Below, one piece after another: positions 40,066 through 51,894 of a stretch of DNA of 59,210 nt (position 1 is the first letter of the stretch; each line of letters begins with the position of its first letter). The notes beneath the pieces are model-generated. The model was not told the DNA's origin. It did not search any database and worked only from the letters and a program-made list of their open reading frames with translations. The position numbers and the translations under genes were made by a program. The stretch spans positions 1 through 59,210 of the forward strand of contig SHVN01000005.1 in assembly GCA_009694215.1 (NCBI GenBank), read 5' to 3'. Source of the DNA: Xanthobacteraceae bacterium (GTDB taxonomy: Bacteria; Pseudomonadota; Alphaproteobacteria; Rhizobiales; Xanthobacteraceae).

Positions 40066-40785
40066 TTACGCCCGCGCCTGCTCAGCCATCTTCTTGAGCA
40101 CGGCGCGCAGCACGCCGGGCTGCGTCACCCGCTGCGGGAACGGCAGCCGCAGGCCGGTGCGCCCATTCTGCAGATCGAGTCCCTCCGGATCGCAACCGAC
40201 GCAGCGCCACTCGCCGTCCGGCGCGCCGAGCAGCTTTGTCGCGTACAGCCGGCAGGTCTCGGCGTGATCAGCGTTCATGTGCTCGATCACCTCCGGTTCG
40301 GCGGCGGCGAGCGCTTCGGCGCCGCCGAGGTCGGTCAGCACGTCAGCGGGTTTCAGATCGACGATGCGCCCGAAGCCAGCGACCAGATGCGCGCCCTTGA
40401 GCTTCACCTCGTAGAACGCGAAGTCGCCGAACCCCGCGAACATCTCCGCCTCCGGCTGATAGGCGAGATAGCGCCGGCGCGCGTCGGCGCTTTCAGTCTT
40501 AACCGCGGCGCCCATCAGCATGATGCGCGCGCCCTGCAGCGGATCGCCTTCCTTGCACTCGTCGAGCATCAGCGAGACGCGAGGGTCGGCGAGGATGTTT
40601 TTGGTGTGGACCGCCAGCCGCGAGATCAGCAGCAGCGGCGAGCCGTCGGGTGCCGCTGCAACGTTCACCAGGGAACAGTAGGGATCGCCCGATCCGGCCA
40701 TCAGGGTTGCCAGCGCCCCCGACCGCGCCTCGCGCGTTAACTTCTTGGCGGCCGTCTTGGGCTCGAAATCGGCTGTGGGCTGCAT
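40066..40785 (-). CDS. HugZ/HutZ-like heme-utilisation protein (PNPOx-like fold plus DUF2470)
   Basis: 239-residue protein. The N-terminal pyridoxamine-phosphate-oxidase-like split-barrel ([34 protein letters not shown]) is followed by a DUF2470 domain ([20 protein letters not shown]). This arrangement is that of HugZ/HutZ heme-degrading or heme-utilisation proteins, but the same fold occurs in flavin-binding proteins of unknown role. The ATG at 40785 was chosen over 40875 because family similarity starts at [14 protein letters not shown]. It is divergent from chvI with 231 bases between. Confidence 0.83.
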   Translation of the reverse strand: MQPTADFEPKTAAKKLTREARSGALATLMAGSGDPYCSLVNVAAAPDGSPLLLISRLAVHTKNILADPRVSLMLDECKEGDPLQGARIMLMGAAVKTESADARRRYLAYQPEAEMFAGFGDFAFYEVKLKGAHLVAGFGRIVDLKPADVLTDLGGAEALAAAEPEVIEHMNADHAETCRLYATKLLGAPDGEWRCVGCDPEGLDLQNGRTGLRLPFPQRVTQPGVLRAVLKKMAEQARA

Positions 40786-41016
40786 ATATCGGTTGTTCGC
40801 TGGGGCGGGGTCCACTCCACCCGGATCGTGTCCCGTTCGCAAGTCCAGGTCGGCCCAAGGGGGTCGGAACGGCATTCGTCAGTACACGGACTATTTACCC
40901 ACTTATCGTGCCAACGGATTGACGAATCACGTATTTGTCGAACGCTCGTCACATTTCAGCCCAGCTTTCCGGGCTTCAAATTGGACGGGATTGAACCGTC
41001 ACGGGGATCAGGGCTC

Positions 41017-41718
41017 ATGCCTACCATCGCACTCGTCGACGACGACCGAAACATTCTGACCTCGGTCTCGATCGCGCTTGAGGCCGAAGGCTATCGGATC
41101 ATGACCTATACCGACGGCGCCTCCGCGCTCGAAGGATTCAAGACCTCGCCGCCGGACCTCGCCATTCTCGACATCAAGATGCCGCGCATGGACGGCATGG
41201 AATTGCTCCGCCGCCTGCGCCAGAAGACCGACACGCCGGTGATCTTCCTCACCTCCAAGGACGAGGAGATCGACGAGTTGTTCGGCCTCAAGATGGGCGC
41301 CGACGACTTCATCCGCAAACCGTTCTCGCAACGGCTGCTGGTCGAGCGCGTCCGATCGGTGCTGCGCCGCGCGACGCCGAAAGACCCGACCGCCGCGCCG
41401 AAGGAAACCGACCTCAAGACGCTCGAGCGCGGCCAGCTTCGCATGGACCCCGAGCGGCACACCTGCACCTGGAAGAGCGAGCCGGTCACGCTGACCGTCA
41501 CCGAATTCCTGATCCTGCAGGCGCTGGCCGCCCGATCCGGCGTGGTGAAAAGCCGCAACGCCCTGATGGACGCCGCCTACGACGACCAAGTCTATGTCGA
41601 CGACCGCACCATCGACAGCCACATCAAGCGGCTGCGCAAAAAGTTCAAGGCCGTCGATGACGACTTCGACATGATCGAAACGCTGTATGGCGTCGGGTAT
41701 CGCTTCAAGGAACTTTAG
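41017..41718 (+). CDS. chvI: DNA-binding response regulator ChvI
   Basis: 233-residue OmpR-class regulator. The receiver domain has the acidic pocket VDDD, the phospho-acceptor Asp52 in [13 protein letters not shown] and the Lys of FIRKPF. A winged-helix C-terminal domain begins near residue 135 with [19 protein letters not shown] and [18 protein letters not shown]. The ATG at 41017 gives the family start [15 protein letters not shown]. ChvI with ChvG senses acid or envelope conditions and controls exopolysaccharide, envelope and central carbon genes in related bacteria. It is followed after 33 bases by its kinase. Confidence 0.96.
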   Translation: MPTIALVDDDRNILTSVSIALEAEGYRIMTYTDGASALEGFKTSPPDLAILDIKMPRMDGMELLRRLRQKTDTPVIFLTSKDEEIDELFGLKMGADDFIRKPFSQRLLVERVRSVLRRATPKDPTAAPKETDLKTLERGQLRMDPERHTCTWKSEPVTLTVTEFLILQALAARSGVVKSRNALMDAAYDDQVYVDDRTIDSHIKRLRKKFKAVDDDFDMIETLYGVGYRFKEL

Positions 41719-41751
41719 GGTTCCCAGGGTGTCGAGCGTGCCCCCTATAGT

Positions 41752-43650
41752 GTGCTAGAAGGGCACTCGAGGGCACACGAGGCAGCGACCCCATTGCTCG
41801 ATCGAACCACCGAAGCCAGGCCGCAAGCCGCCGAGACACCAGCTCCCGGCGCGGGGACACATGGTCCCGACGAACCCCTGGCGCGTTCCCGCAATCCCTT
41901 CGCCGGCCTGCCCGGCCGCGTGGCGAAGGTCTATGGCGAGAGCGGGCTTCGCGGCGTCGCCCGGCGCGCCTGGCAGTTCTTCGTCAGCCAGAGCTTCTCC
42001 AGCCTCACCCGGCGCATCGTCTCGCTCAACGTCGCGGGCCTGGTCGCGCTCGTCGTCGGCATCCTCTACCTGTCGCAGTTCCGCGCCGGCCTGATCGACG
42101 CGCGGGTTGAAAGCCTCGTAGTGCAGGGCGAGATCATCGCCGGCGCCATCGCCGCCTCCGCCACCGCCGACAGCTACGGCACCTACATCGACCGTGACCG
42201 CCTGCTCGAATTGCAGCCGGGCGAGAACTACGGCGACGAAGGCGTGACCGGCCTCGAATTCTCGATCAATCCGGAGCGCGTGGCGCCGGTGCTGCGCCGC
42301 CTGATCTCGCCGACCAAGACGCGCGCCCGCATCTACGACCGCGCCGGCTTTCTCATCGTCGACAGCCGCAACCTCTACATTCCCGGCGAGGTGATGCGCC
42401 TCGACCTGCCACCGCCGAACGAGAAAAAGCCGAACATGTTCAAGCGCGCCTGGAACGCGTTCCGGTCGTGGCTCGGCCGCGGCGATCTTCCGCTCTACCA
42501 CGAGCTCGGCTCCGACGCCGGCAAGGACTACCCCGAGGTGGCGCGCGCGCTCGACGGCGCCAAGAGCGCCTACATGGTGCGCGTCAACGACCGCGGCGAG
42601 GTCATCGTTTCGGTGGCGGTGCCGGTGCAGCGCTTCCGCGCGGTGCGCGGCGCGCTGCTGCTGTCGACCCAGGGCGGCGACATCAACCAAGCGGTCGAGG
42701 CGGAGCGGCTGCAGATCGTCAAGCTGTTCCTGATCCTGCTGGGCGTCATGGTGGTGCTGTCGATCCTGCTCGCCCGCACCATCGCAGGTCCGGTCAAGCG
42801 GCTTGCCGACAGCGCCGAACGGGTGCGTCACCGCATCCGCTCGCGTGTCGAGATCCCTGACCTCACCGCCCGGCGCGACGAGATCGGCGATCTTTCCGGC
42901 GCGATCCGCGACATGACCAACGCGCTGTACAGCCGGATCGAGGCGATTGAGAGCTTCGCAGCCGACGTCGCCCATGAGCTCAAGAACCCGCTCACGTCGC
43001 TGCGCTCGGCGGTCGAGACGCTGCCGCACGCCAAATCGCCTGAAAGCCAGCAGCGGCTGCTCGCCGTCATCCAGCATGACGTGAAGCGGCTCGACCGGCT
43101 GATCTCCGACATCTCCGACGCCAGCCGCCTCGACGCCGAACTGCAGCGCGGCGAGATGGCGCCGGTCGATCTCGCAAAGCTGCTCCACACCGTGGTCACG
43201 GTGCAGAACGAGACGCGGGCCGACGCCGCGAAGGTTTTGGTGACGTTCGAGGGCGGCGGGCCGCTTTCGTTCGTGGTGCCCGGAAACGATTCGCGGCTCG
43301 GCCAGGTGATCAACAACCTGATCGACAACGCGCGCTCGTTTGCGCCGGCCGACTCCACGGTGCGCGTCACCTACCGGCGGCTTCGCGGCGAGGTCGAGAT
43401 CGTGGTGGACGACGACGGCCCGGGCATCCGCCCGGAGGCCTTCGACAAGATTTTCGAGCGCTTCTACACCGACCGCCCGAACCACGGCTTCGGACAGAAC
43501 TCCGGGCTCGGCCTGTCGATCTCCAAGCAGATCATCGAGGCCCACCAGGGCCGGCTGTGGGCGGAGAACCGCGACGCCGTGACGACGTCCGAAGATGACG
43601 AGGGTCATGTGCTGGGCGCGCGCTTCATCGTGCGGCTTCCGACCGTGTGA
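41752..43650 (+). CDS. chvG: Sensor histidine kinase ChvG
   Basis: 632-residue membrane kinase. The first membrane segment is at about residues 92-110 (LNVAGLVALVVGILYL). A periplasmic stimulus-sensing domain follows, then the second membrane segment (about 325-345) and a HAMP domain. The H-box FAADVAHELKNPLTSLRSA puts the phosphorylated His at about 408. N box NNLIDNARSF, G1 VDDDGPGI and G2 GLGLSISKQI follow. A GTG at 41752 is the only reasonable start; the N-terminal cytoplasmic tail of about 90 residues is Ala/Pro rich. Partner of ChvI. In rhizobia its sensing can be blocked by periplasmic ExoR, which is not in this window. Confidence 0.95.
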   Translation: MLEGHSRAHEAATPLLDRTTEARPQAAETPAPGAGTHGPDEPLARSRNPFAGLPGRVAKVYGESGLRGVARRAWQFFVSQSFSSLTRRIVSLNVAGLVALVVGILYLSQFRAGLIDARVESLVVQGEIIAGAIAASATADSYGTYIDRDRLLELQPGENYGDEGVTGLEFSINPERVAPVLRRLISPTKTRARIYDRAGFLIVDSRNLYIPGEVMRLDLPPPNEKKPNMFKRAWNAFRSWLGRGDLPLYHELGSDAGKDYPEVARALDGAKSAYMVRVNDRGEVIVSVAVPVQRFRAVRGALLLSTQGGDINQAVEAERLQIVKLFLILLGVMVVLSILLARTIAGPVKRLADSAERVRHRIRSRVEIPDLTARRDEIGDLSGAIRDMTNALYSRIEAIESFAADVAHELKNPLTSLRSAVETLPHAKSPESQQRLLAVIQHDVKRLDRLISDISDASRLDAELQRGEMAPVDLAKLLHTVVTVQNETRADAAKVLVTFEGGGPLSFVVPGNDSRLGQVINNLIDNARSFAPADSTVRVTYRRLRGEVEIVVDDDGPGIRPEAFDKIFERFYTDRPNHGFGQNSGLGLSISKQIIEAHQGRLWAENRDAVTTSEDDEGHVLGARFIVRLPTV

Positions 43651-43692
43651 TGGCGCGCCGCGCCGCCGAGTGAAACGAGGGGCCGGCGCGGC

Positions 43693-44145
43693 ATGAATCA
43701 CGCTCCTTCGATCCACGCTTCCGCGGTGCTGGTGGGCGCGCACGCGGTGCTGATCCAGGGCCCTTCGGGCTCCGGCAAATCTCGGCTAGCGCTGGCGCTG
43801 CTGCACGCGGCCACTCAAGGCCTGCTGCCATTCGCGCGGCTCGTGGCCGACGACCGCGCCCATGTCGAAGCCGTCCACGGCCGCCTGCTGGTCCGCCCGG
43901 CGGAGGCGCTGGCAGGGCTGATCGAGGTGCGGGGGCTTGGCATCCGCCGTGTTCCTCATGAGCCGCTTGCTCAGGTCGAAGTTCTGGTGGACCTCGGCCT
44001 GTTGGACGCCGAACGATTGCCTGTTCAAGCCCGAACAAGGGCTGTTCTGGAGGGCGTCGCCCTGCCGCGGCTAGCGGTCGCAGCCGGCACGGACCCCCTC
44101 CCCATGGTGCTGGCCTATCTGCGGACGCCGGATGCCCTCCCCTGA
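43693..44145 (+). CDS. hprK: HPr kinase/phosphorylase, short alphaproteobacterial form
   Basis: 150-residue HprK C-terminal-type enzyme. Walker A GPSGSGKS is at residues 23-30. ADDRAHVEAVHGRLLVRPAE and the signature LIEVRGLGIRRVP follow. The N-terminal domain of Gram-positive HprK is absent, as usual in alphaproteobacteria. It phosphorylates HPr on the regulatory Ser and links PTS-Ntr state with ChvGI. It lies between chvG and the EIIA gene, 209 bases before EIIA. Confidence 0.93.
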   Translation: MNHAPSIHASAVLVGAHAVLIQGPSGSGKSRLALALLHAATQGLLPFARLVADDRAHVEAVHGRLLVRPAEALAGLIEVRGLGIRRVPHEPLAQVEVLVDLGLLDAERLPVQARTRAVLEGVALPRLAVAAGTDPLPMVLAYLRTPDALP

Positions 44146-44354
44146 TTTTGGCGATGCGGCAAGGCGTGTATTTTCGCCAGGAACCCCCATATAACCGGGC
44201 ATACGGCGTGCCACTGAAACCACCGGCCAGGGCCGTTTACTGCAATGCAGCAACCCACTACTATCGGGCCTCGAGCCCTTGAACTCGGGCTTTGGATGAT
44301 GATGATTACTGCCCGTTCGTGCGGCGCAACCGCGCTCGCCGGGATTTCCTGCCG

Positions 44355-44756
44355 ATGATTGGTCTCGTTCTCGTCACTCACGGGCGGCTCGCCGTCGAGT
44401 TCCGCGCCACGCTGGAGCACGTCGTCGGCCCGCAGAGCCAGATCGAGGCCGTTACCATCGGCCCCGACGACGACGTCGAGCAGCGCCGCAAGGACATCAT
44501 CGAGGCGGTCAAGCGTGTCGATACCGGCGAGGGCGTCGCCATCCTCACCGACATGTTTGGCGGCACGCCCTCCAACCTGGCGATTTCCTGCATGGGCCGG
44601 CCCAATGTCGAGGTGCTGGCCGGCATCAACATGCCGATGCTGGTGAAGCTCGCCAAGATCCGCAACGAATGCCCGCTCGAGGAGGCGGTCGCCGCGGCCC
44701 AGGCGGCCGGGCGGAAATACGTCACCATCGCCAGCCGCGTGCTCGCCGGAAAATGA
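44355..44756 (+). CDS. PTS EIIA(Man)-family protein
   Basis: 133-residue mannose-type EIIA. The phospho-acceptor is His9 in GLVLVTHGRLA, and DMFGGTPSNLAI is the second family block. There are no EIIB, EIIC or EIID genes nearby, so it is a regulatory protein of the PTS-Ntr cascade rather than a sugar carrier. The ATG at 44355 gives the family start. The 4-base overlap with the HPr gene (ATGA) indicates coupled translation. Confidence 0.94.
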   Translation: MIGLVLVTHGRLAVEFRATLEHVVGPQSQIEAVTIGPDDDVEQRRKDIIEAVKRVDTGEGVAILTDMFGGTPSNLAISCMGRPNVEVLAGINMPMLVKLAKIRNECPLEEAVAAAQAAGRKYVTIASRVLAGK

Positions 44757-45079
44757 GCGACGAAGGCGGCAGCGACCGCGAGCCCGGAGCGAGCCCATCG
44801 CCGGAAGGCGCAGAGGTCCGGGTCCTCACCATCGTCAACAAGAAGGGTCTGCACGCCCGCGCCTCGGCCAAGTTCTGTCAGACCGTTGAGAAATTCGACG
44901 CCAATATCCGCGTCACCCGCGGTCATGAGACGGTGGGCGGCACCTCGATCATGGGGCTGATGATGCTGGGCGCGGCGACCGGCACGACCATCACGATCGA
45001 GGCCACCGGCAACGAGGCGGCGGCCGCCGCCGACGCCCTCGATAAGCTGGTCAGCTCCGGGTTTGGCGAAGAGGATTGA
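44753..45079 (+). CDS. ptsH: Phosphocarrier protein HPr
   Basis: 108-residue HPr with an about 20-residue Gly/Ser/Glu-rich N-terminal extension. The active His34 is in NKKGLHARASAKF, and the regulatory Ser65 is in VGGTSIMGLMML. The 31-residue spacing equals that of His15/Ser46 in standard HPr, so both the PEP-dependent and the HprK site are present. Together with EIIA(Man) and HprK this is the rhizobial nitrogen/carbon regulatory PTS. Confidence 0.95.
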   Translation: MSDEGGSDREPGASPSPEGAEVRVLTIVNKKGLHARASAKFCQTVEKFDANIRVTRGHETVGGTSIMGLMMLGAATGTTITIEATGNEAAAAADALDKLVSSGFGEED

Positions 45080-45110
45080 CCCTGGCCACCCCTCTCGGAT
45101 CGGCCGCCGG

Positions 45111-45132
45111 GATATAAAGACTTCTTTATATC
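45111..45132. promoter_or_regulatory. 22-bp AT-rich palindrome upstream of ahcY, candidate SahR-type operator
   Basis: Arms GATATAAAGA and TCTTTATATC are perfect 10-mers around CT. They lie 96 bases before the ahcY start, in strongly GC-rich surroundings. From memory, SahR (an ArsR-family, S-adenosylhomocysteine-responsive repressor) of Proteobacteria uses similar AT-rich palindromes before ahcY and methionine-cycle genes. Function is inferred from position and form. Confidence 0.55.
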
Positions 45133-45228
45133 TTCATTGCACCGGCCGGTTGGCCCTGCTATAGCCACCCGCGAAGGCACCGGCCAATCGCCGCACGCCG
45201 ATCCCTTTTCCAACCAGCAAGGACTGTC

Positions 45229-46632
45229 ATGGCCGTCGCGAAAGAGTACGTCGTCAAGGACATCGGGCTCGCCGAATGGGGCCGCAAGGAGCTCACCATC
45301 GCCGAGATCGAGATGCCCGGCCTGATGGCGACGCGCGACGAGTACGGGCCGAAAAAGGCGCTGAAGGGCGCCCGCATCGCCGGCTCGCTGCACATGACGA
45401 TCCAGACCGGCGTGCTGATCGAGACGCTGACCGCGCTCGGTGCCGACGTGCGCTGGGCCTCCTGCAACATCTATTCGACGCAGGACCACGCCGCGGCGGC
45501 GGTCGCCGCCAACGGCGTGCCAGTGTTCGCAATCAAGGGCGAGAGCCTCGTGGAATACTGGGACTATACCCACAAGATCTTTGAGTGGGGCGATGGCGGC
45601 ACGCCGAACATGATCCTCGACGACGGCGGCGACGCCACGCTCTTGATCCATCTCGGCGCCCGCGCCGAGGCCGGCGACACCAAGTTCCTCGATGGCGCCA
45701 CCAACGAGGAAGAGGAAGTCCTGTTCGCCGCGATCAAGAAGCGGCTGAAGGACAAGCCGGGCTTCTACACGCTGTGCGCCAAGAACATCAAAGGCGTGAC
45801 CGAAGAGACCACCACGGGTGTGCACCGGCTCTACGAGATGCAGAAGAAGGGCACGCTCTTGTGGCCCGCGATCAACGTCAATGACAGCGTCACCAAGTCG
45901 AAATTCGATAACCTCTACGGCTGCCGCGAGTCGCTCGTCGACGGTATCCGCCGCGGCACCGACGTGATGATGTCCGGCAAGGTCGCGATGGTCGCGGGCT
46001 TCGGCGACGTCGGCAAGGGCTCGGCGGCTTCGCTCCGCCAGGCCGGCTGCCGCGTGCTGGTCTCCGAAATCGACCCGATCTGCGCGCTGCAGGCGGCGAT
46101 GGAGGGCTACGAGGTCACCACCATGGACGACGCGGCTCCCCGCGCCGACATCTTCTGCACCGCGACCGGCAACCTCGATGTCATCACCATCGAACACATG
46201 CGCAAGATGAAGGACCGCGCCATCGTCTGCAACATCGGTCACTTCGACTCAGAGATTCAGGTCGCTTCGCTGAAGAACCTGAAGTGGCACAACATCAAGC
46301 CGCAGGTCGACGAGGTCGAGTTTGCCGACGGCAAGCGCATCATCCTGTTGTCGGAAGGCCGCCTGGTGAACCTCGGCAACGCCATGGGCCATCCGAGCTT
46401 CGTGATGTCGGCGTCGTTCACCAACCAGACGCTGGCGCAGATCGAAATCTGGACCAACCCGGCCAAGTACAAGAAAGAGGTCTACACGCTGCCGAAGTTC
46501 CTCGACGAGAAGGTGGCGCGGCTGCATCTCGACAAGATCGGCGTGAAGCTCACCAAGCTCAACGACAAGCAGTCCGATTACCTCGGCATCCCGGTTGCGG
46601 GACCGTACAAGCCGGACCAATACCGCTACTGA
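45229..46632 (+). CDS. ahcY: Adenosylhomocysteinase
   Basis: 467-residue S-adenosylhomocysteine hydrolase, NAD-dependent, splitting SAH into adenosine and homocysteine in the methyl cycle. Recognised by [33 protein letters not shown], the NAD-binding [17 protein letters not shown] and the C-terminal [17 protein letters not shown]. Length is normal for the bacterial form with the 40-residue insert. AAGGA lies before the ATG. It closes the chvGI-PTS series, as in related genomes. Confidence 0.97.
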   Translation: MAVAKEYVVKDIGLAEWGRKELTIAEIEMPGLMATRDEYGPKKALKGARIAGSLHMTIQTGVLIETLTALGADVRWASCNIYSTQDHAAAAVAANGVPVFAIKGESLVEYWDYTHKIFEWGDGGTPNMILDDGGDATLLIHLGARAEAGDTKFLDGATNEEEEVLFAAIKKRLKDKPGFYTLCAKNIKGVTEETTTGVHRLYEMQKKGTLLWPAINVNDSVTKSKFDNLYGCRESLVDGIRRGTDVMMSGKVAMVAGFGDVGKGSAASLRQAGCRVLVSEIDPICALQAAMEGYEVTTMDDAAPRADIFCTATGNLDVITIEHMRKMKDRAIVCNIGHFDSEIQVASLKNLKWHNIKPQVDEVEFADGKRIILLSEGRLVNLGNAMGHPSFVMSASFTNQTLAQIEIWTNPAKYKKEVYTLPKFLDEKVARLHLDKIGVKLTKLNDKQSDYLGIPVAGPYKPDQYRY

Positions 46633-46650
46633 GCGGCGAAACTCCTCAAC

Positions 46651-46680
46651 CATGATCCGATTCGACCGGATCGGATCATG
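46651..46680. terminator. Hairpin after ahcY (palindromic repeat, possible terminator)
   Basis: Perfect 11-bp arms CATGATCCGAT / ATCGGATCATG with an 8-base loop, 18 bases after the ahcY stop. There is no T-run after it. The CATGATC ends relate it to the dispersed repeat at 20182. It may act as terminator or mRNA stabiliser for ahcY. Confidence 0.55.
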
Positions 46681-46782
46681 GTTTGGCACAATATTTTCCG
46701 AGAACCGGACTTACAGGCCTGCCGCGTTGTTTGGCTGCGGCGGCATAGGTGGTAGCTTTTTGATCGGATTCGGATTTTCCCC

Positions 46783-47430
46783 ATGTGCCGCTGGATTGCC
46801 TATCGCGGAGAGACCGTTCCCCTCTAACGGTATGTCACCGAGCCCGCCCATTCGCTGGTGGTGCAAAGCCTCCAGGCCAAGGAATCGATCGGCGCCACCA
46901 ACGGCGACGGCTTCGGCCTGGGCTGGTACGGCAAGCGTGAAGAACCCGGCCTCTATCGCGAGGTCCGCCCGGCCTGGTCGGATGAGAACCTGAAGCATCT
47001 CTGCCGGCACATCCGTTTGCCGCTGTTCTTTGCCCACGTCCGCGCTGGAACCGGGACGCCGACAACACGGCCGAATTGCCATCCGTTCATCCATAGCAAC
47101 TGGATGTTCATGCACAACGGACAGGTCGGCGACTGGTCGCTGATCCGCCGCCGCGTCGAGGCATTGATACCAGACGAATTCTACACGTCGCGCATCGGCA
47201 CGACCGATTCCGAAGCTGTGTTCCTGGCCATCCTGGGAGCGGGCGCAGACGCCTATCCGATCGCCGCGACCGTGCGCACGCTCACGACCCTCACCGAGCT
47301 GGTGAGCACAAGCGGCACGACCGAGCCGTTGCGGTTCACTGCCGCGCTGTCCGACGGACGCGATCTCTACGCCTTCCGTTACGCCTATGGCGGCTCGGCG
47401 AACACGCTGTACTACCGATGCGGGCGGCGA
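46783..47430 (+). pseudogene. Class II glutamine amidotransferase, in-frame TAA and lost C-terminus
   Basis: Starts MCRWIAYRGETVPL with the N-terminal nucleophile Cys2 of YafJ/EgtC-type amidotransferases. TAA at 46825-46827 then replaces what is usually Glu, and the frame continues RYVTEPAHSLVVQSLQAKES, NGDGFGLGWYG, FFAHVRAGTGTPT and HNGQVGDWSLIRRRV up to GGSANTLYYR. Beyond about 47430 the similarity stops, and the sequence turns into the C-terminal domain of an unrelated protein in another frame. End coordinate approximate. Confidence 0.8.
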
Positions 47431-48058
47431 CATCACGGCGCGATGGCAGAGCAGCACACCTCAGTATGTCGTCATCGACAATTTCCTAACCCCTGAAGCG
47501 CTGGACAAAATCCGGCGCTTCTGTTGGAGCTCGAACATGTGGCACGGTTTTCATACCGATGGCTATGTCCGAGCGATGCCGGAACACGGGTTTGTCAGCC
47601 CCCTATTGCTGCAAATCGATGAGGAGCTGCGCGGCAACTTTCCCACCATCATGGGCCAGCACCCCCTGCTTCATTGGTGGGCGTTCAAATACGACGGCCG
47701 CAAACGCGGCACCGGCGCCCACGCCGACTTCGCAGCGGTCAACATCAACTTCTGGATCACGGCGGACGACGCCAATCTCGATCCCGAAAGCGGCGGCCTG
47801 GTGATCTGGGACAAGCCTGCACCGCTGGATTGGGGCTTTGCCCAATACAATCGGGGCGGCCAGGTGGTCCGCGATTTCCTTGTGCAGTCCAGAGCGCGCC
47901 CGGTGACCATTCCGCACCGGGCCAATCGCGCCGTGGTCTTCAACTCCAATCTCTTTCACGAGACCGACAAGATCTCGTTCAAGGACGGTTACCTCAACCG
48001 TTGCATCAACGTTACGATGCTCTACGGCTGGCGCGGGGAAGCAGTCGCAAGGCTGTGA
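47431..48058 (+). pseudogene. 2OG-Fe(II) oxygenase domain, 5'-truncated fragment joined to the amidotransferase remnant
   Basis: The open frame from 47387 to 48058 encodes YVVIDNFLTPEALDKIRRFC, then a double-stranded beta-helix core with iron ligands HAD in TGAHADFAAVNINFWIT and the distal His in NLFHETDKISF, and a co-substrate Arg in GYLNRCINVTMLYG. This resembles the C-terminal domain of large TPR-containing proteins of Hyphomicrobiales. The TPR part is missing and no good start or ribosome-binding site precedes the domain. It is therefore most likely a fragment left by a deletion that fused it to the amidotransferase gene. Its ligands are intact, so a short functional product cannot be excluded. 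Confidence 0.7.
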
Positions 48059-48232
48059 TGCGCGGCTGAGACGACAGCGGCATTCCGCGGCAAACCGACG
48101 TCTTCCGCCTTCCCGCCAAAGGCACGCGCGCCGGCGCTGCCCGAACGGCGCCGATCGCGATATTTCGCTTTGCCGGAGGACCAGCGCGGCCATATCGTGA
48201 CACCACTCATCGCGTGAGGATTTGGGCCAAGC

Positions 48233-49012
48233 ATGTCGGCAACAATGAAGCTGCTCGACTGGTTGGGCGAACGGGTTGCCCGCCAGTTGTCGAAGCCGAC
48301 CAGCGGCTATGAGCCATATGCCGCGGCGCGGCCCGAACTCGTGGCGATGGTCATCCGGCCCGGCGATGTACTGCTGGTCGAAGGCGCCCGCTCCAAGATC
48401 AACTCCGCCATACGCTATCTCACCCAGTCGACTTGGTCGCATGCGTGCCTCTATGCGGGGCTCGGCGCCGATCTCGGCACCCGCGACGGCGAGCCGCTGG
48501 TGCTGATCGAGGCCGAACTCGGCAAGGGCGTGATCGCCTCGCCGCTGTCGAAATTTGACACCTTTAACACCCGAATCTGCCGCCCGGTCGGGCTGACGCC
48601 CGAGGACCGCAACACGGTCATCCGCTACGCGGCCGAGCGCATCGGCTACGACTATGATTTGAAGAACATCATCGACCTGATGCGCTATTTCCTGCCGCAG
48701 CCGCCGGTCCCCGCACGCTGGCGGCGGCGCATGATCGCGCTCGGCTCCGGCGAGCCGACGCGGGCGATCTGCTCGAGCCTGATCGCGCAGGCCTTCGAGG
48801 CGGTCGGCTATCCGATCCTTCCCGAGGTGCGCCGGGTCGACGCCGAGAGCCGCAGGGAAATCCTGCACATCCGTCATCATTCGCTCTACACGCCGCGCGA
48901 TTTCGACATCTCGCCGTATTTCGCCGTGGTGAAGCCGACGATCGAGACGGGATTCGATTACAAGCAGATGATGTGGGACAAGGGTTCGCCCGAAACCTAC
49001 AAAAAGGACTGA
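48233..49012 (+). CDS. YiiX/YebB-like permuted papain-fold cysteine hydrolase
   Basis: 259-residue protein of the YiiX-type NlpC/P60 superfamily (circularly permuted). The conserved opening is [12 protein letters not shown], the catalytic His is in [11 protein letters not shown], and the catalytic Cys is in [19 protein letters not shown]. No signal peptide. Amidase or lipid-related activity is possible; substrate unknown. Its stop lies 12 bases before a Bug-family gene. Confidence 0.82.
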   Translation: MSATMKLLDWLGERVARQLSKPTSGYEPYAAARPELVAMVIRPGDVLLVEGARSKINSAIRYLTQSTWSHACLYAGLGADLGTRDGEPLVLIEAELGKGVIASPLSKFDTFNTRICRPVGLTPEDRNTVIRYAAERIGYDYDLKNIIDLMRYFLPQPPVPARWRRRMIALGSGEPTRAICSSLIAQAFEAVGYPILPEVRRVDAESRREILHIRHHSLYTPRDFDISPYFAVVKPTIETGFDYKQMMWDKGSPETYKKD

Positions 49013-49024
49013 AGAGGAAACGCG

Positions 49025-50032
49025 ATGAGAATCAAACCGCCGGCTTTTGTATTCGCTCTGGCGCTGGCCGCCACGCCGCTCACCGCGCAGGCCCAGCCGG
49101 TCGCCGAGTTCTACCGCGGCAAGACCGTCAATGTTTACATTGGCGTTGGCGTCGGCGGCGAATACGACATCCAGGCGCGCCTGGTGGCGCGGCACATCGG
49201 CAAGCACATCCCCGGCAATCCGACCGTGGTGCCGCAGAACATGACCGGCGCCGGCGGGTTGCGGATGATCAACTATCTCTACAGCGTGGCGCCCAAGGAC
49301 GGCGCCAGCATCGGGATGATCGCCAACGCCTTCCCGGCGATGCAGGCCGTCGGCATCCCGGGCGTGCAGTTCGACGCCGCCAAGATGCAGTGGATCGGCT
49401 CGATCGCATCGGCGGTCGAGACCATGGCGGTGTGGCACACCACCGGTGTCAAAAACATCGAGGACGCGCGCAAACGCGAAGTGGTCGCGGGCGCCTCGGC
49501 GCGTGGCGCCATCACCTTCCTCTATCCGCAGATGATGAACGAGTTCCTCGGCACCAGGTTCAAGATCGTCACCGGCTATCCGGGCGGCAACCAGATCAAC
49601 CTCGCCATGGAGCGCGGCGAGGTCGAGGCGCGCAACAACACCTGGTCGAGCTGGAAGGCGACCAAGGCGCAGTGGCTCGCGGAGAAGAAGATCGCAGTGA
49701 TCGCGCAGGCAGGCCCCAGGGCGCCCGACCTCGATGCGCCGTCGGTGGAGGACGCCGCCCGCACGCCCGAGGAGCGCCAGCTCATCGAGCTGGTGGTGTC
49801 GGGCACCCAGCTCGGCCGGCCGTTCGCCACCAACGAAGCGCCGGCAGACCGGGTCGCAGCGCTACGGGCGGCCTTCGCCGCCACCATGAAGGACCCGGAG
49901 TTCCTGACCGAGGCCAAAACGCTCGGCTTCGAGGTCGATCCGGTGCTGGGCGAAAAGATGCAGCGGATCGTGGAAAAGGTGCTGGCGACGCCCAAGGATG
50001 TGGCGGTTCGAGCGAAAGGCCTATTGGAATAG
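49025..50032 (+). CDS. Bug-like tripartite tricarboxylate transporter substrate-binding protein
   Basis: 335-residue exported binding protein. The signal peptide ([19 protein letters not shown]) is followed by [20 protein letters not shown] and [18 protein letters not shown], a divergent version of the Bug family blocks seen in proteins annotated as TTT receptors. GAAGAGGAAACGCG gives the ribosome-binding site. It is 12 bases after the YiiX-like gene and 56 before lepA. Orphan receptor, ligand unknown. Confidence 0.9.
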   Translation: MRIKPPAFVFALALAATPLTAQAQPVAEFYRGKTVNVYIGVGVGGEYDIQARLVARHIGKHIPGNPTVVPQNMTGAGGLRMINYLYSVAPKDGASIGMIANAFPAMQAVGIPGVQFDAAKMQWIGSIASAVETMAVWHTTGVKNIEDARKREVVAGASARGAITFLYPQMMNEFLGTRFKIVTGYPGGNQINLAMERGEVEARNNTWSSWKATKAQWLAEKKIAVIAQAGPRAPDLDAPSVEDAARTPEERQLIELVVSGTQLGRPFATNEAPADRVAALRAAFAATMKDPEFLTEAKTLGFEVDPVLGEKMQRIVEKVLATPKDVAVRAKGLLE

Positions 50033-50088
50033 CGCTCGCCGGCACACGCATCCTTGCCGCAACGCAGCAGCGGTGTTATCTCGCGGCC

Positions 50089-51890
<1,802 letters not shown>

Positions 51891-51894
<4 letters not shown>

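Noticed and set aside
41755-43743. 662-codon minus-strand open frame
   Set aside because: Antisense to chvG; shadow frame.
45080-45228. SAM or SAH riboswitch before ahcY
   Set aside because: Only a short simple palindrome is seen; I cannot find the paired helices and pseudoknot expected for SAM-II or SAH aptamers.
47603-49438. 611-codon minus-strand open frame
   Set aside because: Covers the oxygenase fragment and the YiiX-like gene in antisense; no recognisable domain.
48973-50088. N-terminal extension of LepA by 372 codons
   Set aside because: This is the Bug-protein region read in a different frame; LepA starts normally at 50089.
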